This document shows, piece after piece, positions 6,194 to 13,124 of a stretch of DNA of 13,124 bases. The DNA is from JAMXLO01 sp035569235 (lineage in GTDB: Bacteria; Pseudomonadota; Alphaproteobacteria; Acetobacterales; Acetobacteraceae): the NCBI GenBank assembly GCA_035569235.1, contig DATMND010000225.1:1-13124 (forward strand), in the 5' to 3' direction. Positions within the stretch are counted from its first letter, which is position 1; each line of letters starts with the position of its first letter. The notes under the pieces are model-generated. The model worked only from the letters and a program-made list of their open reading frames with translations, was not told the origin of the DNA and searched no databases. A program made the translations under genes and the position numbers.

Positions 6194-6271
6194 CGTCATG
6201 GCCGGGCTTGACCCGGCCATCCCCACCGCACCGGTGGTGCGCAGATGGCCGGGTCAAGCCCGGCCATGACG
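6194..6271. repeat. Perfect 27-bp inverted repeat doublet between minE and treY
   Basis: Positions 6194-6220 and 6245-6271 are exact reverse complements with a 24-bp spacer. Each arm is itself a hairpin, ATGGCCGGG-CTTGA-CCCGGCCAT at 6198-6220 and ATGGCCGGG-TCAAG-CCCGGCCAT at 6245-6267. The unit is a REP-doublet type element, and its CGTCATGGCCGGG core is, from general knowledge, frequent in Hyphomicrobiales. It fills most of the 113-bp gap between two convergent genes, where it could act as a two-way transcription barrier. No clear T-run flanks it. Confidence 0.9.
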
Positions 6272-6287
6272 AAGTACAAGGTTGCCA

Positions 6288-8867
6288 TTACTCCGTTGCC
6301 AAGAACGCGACCGGGAAGATCGACAGCAACCGATCCAGCCGAATCGCCGCATCGTCCACTCCGACACACTCACCGCCGAACGCATCGCGCATCTTTCGCC
6401 CCCGCAGATCGTCCGGCAGACTCACTGCAGTATCCCGCCACGCGTCAGGCGGGATCACGATCGAATCGCCGCCGCCGAGCACCCTCCCCGGCATGCGCGG
6501 CGCGACGACCAGGCAATGCGCGCCGCCGTGCGAGCGCAGGAACGCGACCACGTTTGCCGCCATGGCGCCTACGACTTCCAGCGGACGATAGGCGCCGCGC
6601 GCGAACAGCTCAGGCAGCCTGCGACGCAGGGCCAGCACGCACCGGATCACAGCCTGCTTCACCCTTCCGTCGCGCCAATGCGCAGCAAGTGCATCCGGCC
6701 TTCCGGCCGCATTCAGCGCATCGATGCGCCGGTCGAAATCCACCGGCCGACGGTTGTCCGGATCGACCAGACTCATGTCCCAGAACTCGTTGCCCTGGAA
6801 GATGTCGGGGACGCCTGGAACGGTCAGCTTCAACAGCGTCTGCGTCAGACCGTTCGCCGCACCGGGCGGACCTATTCGCTCCGCGAACTCCGCGGCCTGC
6901 GCGACAAATCCACCGCGATCTGCCATGATCGTATAGAGGAATGACCGCACAGCATCCTCGTATTCCAGGTTCGGCGCGGTCCAGTCCGTCGCCAGCTTCG
7001 CCTCCCGCAGCGCCTTGAGCTGCCAGTCGGCAAGGCGCTCGGTGAATTCCGCCAAACCTTCCGCATCACTCGCATCCAGTTGCATCGGCCATGCCGCCAC
7101 GATCATCTGATAAAGCATCGCCTCGTCGCCGGGCGACGGCATCGGATCGTCTGCCCCACGACGGTGCAGCGCGTTCAGCGTCAGCCAGCGGCGCACCCTC
7201 GCGGCCCATTGCTCCGGCATCTCGCTCAGCACAGCCAGCCGGGCGCTCACGTCCTCGCCGCGCTTGTGGTCGTGCGTACCGGTCGTCAGCATCGCATCGG
7301 GAAACCGCTCGCGCTGCTCCAGGCATCGCGCGTGAAAGTCTGCGGCAGTCATGGAGAACCGCGCGAGGTCGGCGCCCACGTCGTTGCGCGACAGCAGAAC
7401 GCCGTAACGATAGAATGCCGTGTCCTCCACCGCCTTCGCCGCCAGCGGCGCGCTCAGTTGCTGGAAGCGGGTGATCGCGGTGCAGCGCGCCTCGCGATCC
7501 AGCGCGTCCACCCCCTCGCCACCAAGCCAGCTGTCCAGCAAACCGACGACCGGACGATCGGCGGCCCGGCATTCCGCGGTCGCTCCCACCACCGCCTTGG
7601 CAAACGCGGCATCATCGGCCGCGGACCGTCGCTCGCATCCGTAGCTGCGATAGACCGGAAAATGCGCCAGCAGCGCGATCAGCACACGACGGATCGCGGC
7701 AAACGTGACGTCGCGTGTCTCGAGCCGCATCCGGGCAATGCGATGCAGCGACGCTGTCGCCGCGTCAAGCTGTGAGGTGAAGCTGCGATCCAGCATTTCA
7801 CGCCGCGCCGCCGCCTCCTCGACGGCGAAATCCGCCGGTCGGCCGCTTACCGAACCCCAGAGTTCCCGCAGCGGCGTCTCGCCGGACGGATCGTGCAGCA
7901 GTGCATTCACCTCGTCCATGAAGTCGTAGCCGCTGGTGCCATCGACGTTCCAATCGTTCGGCAATCGCTCGCCGGGTCCCAGGATCTTCTCGACTACAAG
8001 CCAGGCTCGGTCACCGAGCCGCTCGCGCAGCCGTCGGCAATAGGCGGGTGGATCGGCGAGGCCATCGACATGATCGACCCGCATGCCGTCGATCAAACGT
8101 TCCTCAAACAACCGGAACAGCGTCGCGTGCGTCGCCTCGAACACCGCTTCGTCCTCGATCCGCAGCGCGGCCAGGCCGTTGATGTCGAAGAAGCGCCGCC
8201 AGTTGATTTCGTCGCCAGCAGCGCGCCACCAGGAAAGCCGGTAGTGCTGACGCTCCAGCAGAGCATGCAGGCGCGCCCTGCCCGCCTCCGTAGTTTGATT
8301 GTACGCATCAGGCGCGGACGCGGCGATCGCGGCATGATCAGCCACGCGGATCGGAAAGTGGTTGTCGAAATACCGGATGAACGGGGCACCGCCATCATCG
8401 CGCGCGAGGGTGATCGCACCGGATCGCAGGGCCTCGCCATAAGGTTCACCCAGGAACGGCGCCAATACCTTCCTGTACAGTGCCGGGTCCGCGCTGTTCC
8501 AGTCGATGTCGAAGAAGTTCGCGTAGCGGCTCGCCTGGCCATGCTGCAGGACATCGGCCCACCAGGCATTCTCCATGCCGCCGGCCGCCATGTGGTTCGG
8601 CACGATATCGACGATGATGCCAAGCCCCGCGTCGCGCAGAGCCGCGACCAGGGATCGCAGACCCGCCTCGCCGCCCAGCTCCGGGTTCACCCGCGTCGGG
8701 TCCACCACGTCATAGCCATGCATCGAGCCGACCCGCGCCGCGAAGATCGGCGAGGCATACAGATGGCTGATCCCCAGCGACGCCAGATACGGCACCAGAC
8801 GCGTCGCGTCGGCGAACGTGAAGCCGCGGTGCAGCTGCAGCCGCATGGTCGCGCGCAGCGCAATCAT
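6288..8867 (-). CDS. treY: Malto-oligosyltrehalose synthase TreY (EC 5.4.99.15)
   Basis: TreY is a cytosolic GH13 enzyme that converts the reducing-end alpha-1,4 bond of a maltodextrin to the alpha,alpha-1,1 bond of trehalose. It has 859 residues. The N-terminus ALRATMRLQLHRGFTFADA is the family signature and fixes the start. Catalytic landmarks are HGYDVVDPTRVNPELGG (about 50-66), IVDIVPNHMA (about 85-94), GMRVDHVDGLADP with nucleophile D265, VVEKILGPGE with acid/base E293, and TGTHDHKRGEDVSARL with D533. VPDIFQGNEFWD and DPDNRRPVD near the C-terminus are also typical of TreY. Its ATG overlaps the malQ stop as ATGA (8864-8867), so it is the translationally coupled last gene of the operon. 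It converges on minE. Confidence 0.97.
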   Translation of the reverse strand: MIALRATMRLQLHRGFTFADATRLVPYLASLGISHLYASPIFAARVGSMHGYDVVDPTRVNPELGGEAGLRSLVAALRDAGLGIIVDIVPNHMAAGGMENAWWADVLQHGQASRYANFFDIDWNSADPALYRKVLAPFLGEPYGEALRSGAITLARDDGGAPFIRYFDNHFPIRVADHAAIAASAPDAYNQTTEAGRARLHALLERQHYRLSWWRAAGDEINWRRFFDINGLAALRIEDEAVFEATHATLFRLFEERLIDGMRVDHVDGLADPPAYCRRLRERLGDRAWLVVEKILGPGERLPNDWNVDGTSGYDFMDEVNALLHDPSGETPLRELWGSVSGRPADFAVEEAAARREMLDRSFTSQLDAATASLHRIARMRLETRDVTFAAIRRVLIALLAHFPVYRSYGCERRSAADDAAFAKAVVGATAECRAADRPVVGLLDSWLGGEGVDALDREARCTAITRFQQLSAPLAAKAVEDTAFYRYGVLLSRNDVGADLARFSMTAADFHARCLEQRERFPDAMLTTGTHDHKRGEDVSARLAVLSEMPEQWAARVRRWLTLNALHRRGADDPMPSPGDEAMLYQMIVAAWPMQLDASDAEGLAEFTERLADWQLKALREAKLATDWTAPNLEYEDAVRSFLYTIMADRGGFVAQAAEFAERIGPPGAANGLTQTLLKLTVPGVPDIFQGNEFWDMSLVDPDNRRPVDFDRRIDALNAAGRPDALAAHWRDGRVKQAVIRCVLALRRRLPELFARGAYRPLEVVGAMAANVVAFLRSHGGAHCLVVAPRMPGRVLGGGDSIVIPPDAWRDTAVSLPDDLRGRKMRDAFGGECVGVDDAAIRLDRLLSIFPVAFLATE

Positions 8868-10945
8868 CGCCGTGGCCGCTGCGCCGCCAGTTTGGCCACA
8901 CGCGCCGCGGGCTCTGCTGCATCCAGCAACGCGCCGGCCTCGCCCGGTAGCCGCCGCCGCCAGTTGGGATGCTCATCCGTCGTGCCCGGCAGGTTCGGCT
9001 GCTCCTCCCGGCCGATCACATCCTCGACCGGCAGCAGACAAAGCGGCGAGTTCGTCCGCGCGATAAACGCTAGTGCAGCGTCCACCGCGGTCGGCGTATT
9101 CTCCGGTTGCGGCGGATCGCCATTGGCCACGCCCTCCAGCACGAAAGCCTGCCACAAGGCGGCACGATCTATGACGCGTTCCGCCGTCGCGTCGGCCTCG
9201 TTCACGCCCTTGCCGAGCCGGTCGCATGCCGCTCGCGTTTTGATATCAGAGCCATGCCACCACCCCGCGACCGTCGGCAGGTCATGCGTCGAGGTCATTG
9301 CGATAGAGTTATGATCCCACCGATCGGTCGCCGCAAACGCCTGGCCCTCGCGCTCGAACCACAGCACGCGCATGCCGTGAACGCCGGCCGTCTCCAGCGT
9401 ATCATGGAAGCCATACGGCAGGGTGCCGAGGTCTTCACCGATGACGATCGCCTGGTGCCGGTCGGACTCCATGGCGAGAAGCCGCAGATGGTCGGTCAAC
9501 GGATAGGCGAGATAGGCGCCATCCGCCGGAGAGGCGCCTTCCGGGATCAACCAGAGCCGTGCCAGACCCATGGCGTGGTCGATGCGCAGGCCGCCGGTGT
9601 GACGCAAAGCGGCGCGCACTGTCGCCAGGAACGGCGTGAAACCGCCCGCGATCAGGGCGCGCGGCGAAAAACCTGTCAGGCTCCAGTCCTGCCCGTGCGC
9701 ATTGTACATATCCGGTGGCGCACCGATCGACAGGCCCCCAAAAATGTCCCCTTGCCGGCTCCACGCATGGCTGCCGGTGGGATCCATGCCGACGGCAAGG
9801 TCACTGATCAGACCAAGCCGCATGCCGGACTGCAGGGCCCGCCGCTGCGCCACGGCAAGCGAGCGGTCGGCCAGCCATTGCAGGAACGTGTGGAACAGCA
9901 CCTCGTCGCGACGCGAGGCAGCGAACACGCCGACCGTGGCGCTCGTTGGATCCCGAAGGTCAGCCGGCCAGCGCCGCCAGTCACCTGCTCCACCTGCCGA
10001 TTGCTCGGCATGCAATGCCTCGAACGTCGCATGCTGTACCAGCAGATCGCCGCCATCGGCGCGAAACCGTGCGAAATCGGTCGCGAGCGCACCATTCGCG
10101 TCGGGCTCTGCCATGAAGTCGTCGAACAACGCCCGCAGCAGCGCAAGCTTTGCGGCAGCGGCTTCCGGCCAGTCGATCAGCTTCTGAGCCTCCAGTCGTG
10201 TGAAGGCCTCACCAACATTGGCTTCCGCCATTGCCTGAGCGACCTGCTGCGCGTCGAACACGAGGCCCGGCGCAGCATGCAGCGGGTTGCGGAACAGCCG
10301 GGTGGATGGCGCGTAGGGACCGAACCGGGCGGGGTTCGCAGTGAACAGTGCATGCAGCGGGCTGATCGCCAGTGCATCGGCCCCGCGCCGGCCAGCCGCT
10401 TCCGCCAGTGCGGCGATACCGGCAGCGTCACCGATGCCCGCGTCGCCCGATTGCCGCAGCGAATAAACCTGCGCCGCAAGGCCCCAAAGGCGCGCGTCCG
10501 GCACCGCATCGTCGATCATGCGGCAGCGACCAGGCGCCACGGCCAGCACGATGTCACGATCGTCGATCAGCAGACGATGGTAACCGGTCTCGGCAATCCC
10601 GGGCACACGCAGCCGACCTCGTACCGGCAACAGGGACATATCGCGCCGGCCGCCTGCCTCAAGTTCAAGTCTTGCCGCGTGCGGTTCGCTTGCTCCGACA
10701 TCGAGGCGCGTCGGCCTGCCGGCGGTCGCGGTGACAAGCGGCGGCAGCGCCTGCAGGTTCGTGTTGCGCACGAGTTGCCGGCGGCTTGCCGCCAGGTCGC
10801 CGCGCGTCTCGCAAGGCAGCCCGAGCGCGGCAAGAATGCGGCGAAGCACGTCCAGTCCGACAACCTGAGGGCGGCCGGCGAAATCATGCCACTCCACGGC
10901 AATCCCGGCGCGCCGCGCCAGGTCCTGCACCGCCTCGTCACTCAT
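8864..10945 (-). CDS. malQ: 4-alpha-glucanotransferase MalQ (amylomaltase, GH77)
   Basis: MalQ transfers maltodextrinyl units between alpha-1,4-glucans (EC 2.4.1.25). With the chosen ATG at 10945 (MSDEAVQDLARRAGI) it has 693 residues. The reading frame stays open upstream, but only inside treZ. An N-terminal extension of about 150 residues precedes the barrel, as in the longer proteobacterial MalQs. The barrel starts LWGLAAQVYSLRQ (about 153-165). Landmarks are RFGPYAPSTRLF (about 207-218), IGAPPDMYNAHGQDW (about 407-421), GGLRIDHAMGLARLW with nucleophile D456, VIGEDLG with E504, and STHDLPTVAGWW with D555. The start overlaps the treZ stop by eight bases (10938-10945). In this operon it probably recycles short maltooligosaccharides left by TreY and TreZ. 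Confidence 0.95.
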   Translation of the reverse strand: MSDEAVQDLARRAGIAVEWHDFAGRPQVVGLDVLRRILAALGLPCETRGDLAASRRQLVRNTNLQALPPLVTATAGRPTRLDVGASEPHAARLELEAGGRRDMSLLPVRGRLRVPGIAETGYHRLLIDDRDIVLAVAPGRCRMIDDAVPDARLWGLAAQVYSLRQSGDAGIGDAAGIAALAEAAGRRGADALAISPLHALFTANPARFGPYAPSTRLFRNPLHAAPGLVFDAQQVAQAMAEANVGEAFTRLEAQKLIDWPEAAAAKLALLRALFDDFMAEPDANGALATDFARFRADGGDLLVQHATFEALHAEQSAGGAGDWRRWPADLRDPTSATVGVFAASRRDEVLFHTFLQWLADRSLAVAQRRALQSGMRLGLISDLAVGMDPTGSHAWSRQGDIFGGLSIGAPPDMYNAHGQDWSLTGFSPRALIAGGFTPFLATVRAALRHTGGLRIDHAMGLARLWLIPEGASPADGAYLAYPLTDHLRLLAMESDRHQAIVIGEDLGTLPYGFHDTLETAGVHGMRVLWFEREGQAFAATDRWDHNSIAMTSTHDLPTVAGWWHGSDIKTRAACDRLGKGVNEADATAERVIDRAALWQAFVLEGVANGDPPQPENTPTAVDAALAFIARTNSPLCLLPVEDVIGREEQPNLPGTTDEHPNWRRRLPGEAGALLDAAEPAARVAKLAAQRPRR

Positions 10946-12710
10946 CGGCGGATTCGCGTTCGAGATATGCGACCGTCGCGTGCCGCGCCAGGCAGCCGGC
11001 CTGCGCCTGCTGTGCCGCGTCGGGCCACGTGGCGAACAGCAGTTCGCCGGCGGGAGCCGACATGGCGGCGGGTTCCCCGCCAAGGTTTGTCCCGATCGTC
11101 AACACGGCGCCATCGCCGAGACGCCAGCGTGCGAGGACAGCCTTGGCGCCAACCGCACGCGCCGCGATCGAGCGCGTTCCATCGAGGCGCGGCACGATCT
11201 CCGCGTGCCGCAGCGCGATCAATCGCCGGTACAGCGCATTGCGTGCTGGACCGGCTTGCGGATCGGCATGCGGAACGGATGCCTCGAACGTGCGCACCGC
11301 GTTGGGATCCGGGACGCACTCCCGCGTACTCGGATCGGCAAACGCCGGGAAGCGGGCGAATTCATTCCGCCGTCCCTCGCGCACCGCCACGGCCAGTTCC
11401 TGGTTATGATCGGTAAAGAACAGAAAGGGTGTGCGGCTCGCGTCCTCCTCGCCCATGAACAGCAGCGGGATCTGCGGGCACAGCAACATCAACGCGATTG
11501 CCGCCTCCAGCGCCGGCGGGTCCGAGAGCGTCGTCAGTCGCTCGCCGAACGCACGGTTGCCGATCTGGTCGTGGTTCTGCAGGAACAGCACGAGCGCGGT
11601 CGGCGGCAGATGCGCGCTCGGCATGCCGCGCGGCGCGTCGAGATACCGGCAATGCTCGCCCTGGAAAATGAAGCCATCGGCGAGGCAGCGCGCCAGCTTC
11701 TCGGCCGGCCGATCCACGTAGTCGGCGTAGTAACCGCCGTGCTCGCCGGTCAGCAGGACGTGCAGCACGTTATGCCCGTCGTCGTTCCACTGCGCGTCAC
11801 AGTCCTTTTCCAGATGCGAGGCGTCGTTGTGGTGCTCCAGCACCAGATGCACGTGCCGCCCCGTCTCGACAGTGGCCCGCACCGCGGCGGCCATCTCGTC
11901 CACCCAGTCCTGCTCCTCAATCGCGTGCATCGCATCGAATCGCAGACCATCGAACCGGTATTCCATAAGCCAAAGAAGCACGTTCTCGGTGAAGAAGCTG
12001 CGCACAACCGGTTGACGGAAATCGATTGCCGGTCCCCAAGGCGTCTTGTGATCCTGGCGAAAGAACTGCGGTGCATAAAGCGACAGGTAGTTTCCGTCGG
12101 GACCGAAATGATTGTAGACCACGTCGAGGAAAATCATCAGACCCATTTCGTGCGCCGTGTCGACGAGCGACTTCAGTGCATCCGGCGTGCCGTAGGCAGC
12201 GTCGGGCGCGTATGGCAGCACGCCGTCGTAACCCCAGTTGCGCCGGCCCGGGAAATCGTTGATCGGCATCAGTTCGACCGCGGTGACGCCGAGATCCCTG
12301 AGCCGTGGCAGCCGCTTCGCCACGCCGGCGAAACCGCCGCACGTTCCAACATGAAGCTCGTACAGCACGGTCTCGCGCCACGGCCTCCCCTGCCAGCCCG
12401 GATCGCGCCATGCATAGGCGCGCGGATCGATCACGGCGCTCGGCCCATGCACGTCATCGGCCTGCGCGCGCGAGGCCGGGTCGGGCACCAGCGTGCAATC
12501 CGCCAGTCGGTAGCGGTAGCGCGCCCCGGCGCCACACGGCGCGGTCGCTTCGAACCAGCCATCCGGCGAGCGCTCCATCGGCAGCAGCGGGCCACCCTCC
12601 AACGCCACGCTCACGGTCTGCTGTGCCGGCGCCCAGAACCGAAAGCGAGTGTGACCGTCTGGCGTCAGGTTCGCACCGAACGGCGGATCGCGGGCAAAGC
12701 GATCGCTCAT
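10938..12710 (-). CDS. treZ: Malto-oligosyltrehalose trehalohydrolase TreZ (EC 3.2.1.141)
   Basis: TreZ hydrolyses the alpha-1,4 bond next to the terminal trehalosyl unit made by TreY and releases free trehalose. It has 590 residues. An N-terminal CBM48-like beta domain (about 10-95) carries FRFWAPAQQTVSVALEGG. The GH13 barrel follows: YELHVGTCG (about 117-125), GVTAVELMPINDFPGRRNWGYD (about 141-162), FLDVVYNHFGPDGNYL (about 194-209), GLRFDAMHAI with nucleophile D259, LVLEHHND with acid/base E292, and LQNHDQIGNRA with D381. LLFMGEEDASRTPFLFFTDH is also typical of the family. Its ATG overlaps the stop of the upstream debranching-enzyme gene as ATGA (12707-12710), and it overlaps malQ by eight bases. 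Confidence 0.97.
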   Translation of the reverse strand: MSDRFARDPPFGANLTPDGHTRFRFWAPAQQTVSVALEGGPLLPMERSPDGWFEATAPCGAGARYRYRLADCTLVPDPASRAQADDVHGPSAVIDPRAYAWRDPGWQGRPWRETVLYELHVGTCGGFAGVAKRLPRLRDLGVTAVELMPINDFPGRRNWGYDGVLPYAPDAAYGTPDALKSLVDTAHEMGLMIFLDVVYNHFGPDGNYLSLYAPQFFRQDHKTPWGPAIDFRQPVVRSFFTENVLLWLMEYRFDGLRFDAMHAIEEQDWVDEMAAAVRATVETGRHVHLVLEHHNDASHLEKDCDAQWNDDGHNVLHVLLTGEHGGYYADYVDRPAEKLARCLADGFIFQGEHCRYLDAPRGMPSAHLPPTALVLFLQNHDQIGNRAFGERLTTLSDPPALEAAIALMLLCPQIPLLFMGEEDASRTPFLFFTDHNQELAVAVREGRRNEFARFPAFADPSTRECVPDPNAVRTFEASVPHADPQAGPARNALYRRLIALRHAEIVPRLDGTRSIAARAVGAKAVLARWRLGDGAVLTIGTNLGGEPAAMSAPAGELLFATWPDAAQQAQAGCLARHATVAYLERESADE

Positions 12711-13124
12711 TCCGTCTCCAGCTCGTGGATGGAGTGAAGCAGGACCACGCTGTGCGCCGCAACCGGCACGTCGCTCCCCTGGACGTCGCGCTTCTCGCCG
12801 TCCAGCGCCGCACTGTCGAGCAGGACGCGCAGCGGCATCCCCGGCACGGGCAGGCGGAATTGCCTGTGCTCATCGGTCGGGTTGAGCAGCAGAGTGAGAA
12901 TTGCGACCTTTCCTTCGGCGACAGACATGGCGCGGCGCAGCACCAACGTGCGCTGCTCCACATCGTTCCATGCCTCGGCTGAAATTGTTCCTGCCCTTTC
13001 ATCGAACCAGGCGATGTCTGCGATTCCGGGCGCGGGAGACACCCTGCCGTGCAGGAAGACCGGGCTGCGCAAAACCGGATGCTCGCGCCTGATTGCAGCG
13101 AGCCGCGCCACGTAGGCAATCAGC
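12707..13124 (-). CDS. glgX: Glycogen debranching enzyme GlgX/TreX, C-terminal part (truncated by window edge)
   Basis: Only the last 138 residues are present; the frame is open to the right edge. The text begins LIAYVARLAAIRREHPVLR, the end of the GH13 barrel in GlgX/TreX isoamylases. It continues through an interrupted VFLHGR, then DIAWFDERAGTISAEAW (the conserved debranching-enzyme block near WF...G..M....W). A C-terminal beta-sandwich follows, with LTLLLNPTDEHRQFRLPVP, LLDSAA and a final VAAHSVVLLHSI. The enzyme removes alpha-1,6 branches from glycogen and so feeds linear chains to TreY. The catalytic residues lie outside the window, so GlgX, TreX and other isoamylases cannot be told apart. 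The stop overlaps treZ by four bases. Confidence 0.88.
   Translation of the reverse strand, partial: LIAYVARLAAIRREHPVLRSPVFLHGRVSPAPGIADIAWFDERAGTISAEAWNDVEQRTLVLRRAMSVAEGKVAILTLLLNPTDEHRQFRLPVPGMPLRVLLDSAALDGEKRDVQGSDVPVAAHSVVLLHSIHELETE

Noticed and set aside
400..6271. CRISPR array or attachment sites
   Set aside because: The repeats are three different inverted doublets rather than regularly spaced direct repeats, and no cas or integrase gene is present.
7893..9314. 473-codon plus-strand open frame opposite treY and the end of malQ
   Set aside because: It shadows treY; the protein shows no domain and no ribosome site was evident.
10946..11083. Upstream extension of malQ into treZ
   Set aside because: The extra 46 residues are read from treZ coding sequence in another frame and resemble no MalQ N-terminus; the ATG at 10945 is a natural overlap start.
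9107..11416. 769-codon open frame on the plus strand, antisense to malQ and treZ
   Set aside because: The translation is rich in Arg, Ala, Gln, His and Pro, with no recognisable domain, and it spans the junction of two firmly identified genes. Long antisense frames are expected opposite high-GC coding sequence.
10980..12737. 585-codon plus-strand open frame opposite treZ
   Set aside because: It shadows treZ nearly end to end, has low-complexity composition and no family signature.

Overview
The window is high-GC DNA from a proteobacterium, most likely an alphaproteobacterium and perhaps of the Hyphomicrobiales (Bradyrhizobium/Rhodopseudomonas-like). The evidence is the MinC and trehalose-gene style, the urtABC arrangement and the paired palindromic repeats. 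The genus cannot be fixed from the sequence alone. Nearly all of the window is coding, in three blocks. I see no insertion sequence, CRISPR array, tRNA, rRNA or phage gene.

Block 1 (1-3558, minus strand) is the start of a urea ABC importer operon, transcribed urtA -> urtB -> urtC. urtC runs off the left edge. A textbook sigma-54 (RpoN) promoter lies 65-80 bp upstream of urtA, so the importer is probably switched on by nitrogen limitation. A 13-bp perfect hairpin separates urtA from urtB. A 28-bp inverted repeat doublet sits in the unusually wide gap between urtB and urtC. A small antibiotic-biosynthesis-monooxygenase (ABM) fold gene diverges from urtA at 3809-4108.

Block 2 (about 4326-6174, plus strand) is minC-minD-minE, the division-site placement system. 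The spacing is tight (20 bp, then a 4-nt overlap). minC has no ATG at its expected start. Upstream of it lie a 25-bp inverted repeat and a small group of DnaA-box-like nonamers.

Block 3 (6288-13124, minus strand) is a glucan-to-trehalose operon, transcribed glgX/treX (C-terminal part only) -> treZ -> malQ -> treY. All junctions overlap by 4, 8 and 4 nt. The products fit one route: GlgX debranches glycogen, TreY turns the reducing end into a trehalosyl unit, TreZ releases trehalose, and MalQ rebuilds short leftover maltooligosaccharides into usable chains. This block converges on minE, and a 27-bp inverted-repeat doublet fills the gap between them.

I did not find a clearly novel multi-gene system. 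The best leads are non-coding: the sigma-54 promoter and a palindrome next to it, the intra-operon hairpin, three unrelated paired palindromes of identical architecture at gene borders, and the DnaA-box-like cluster in front of minCDE.
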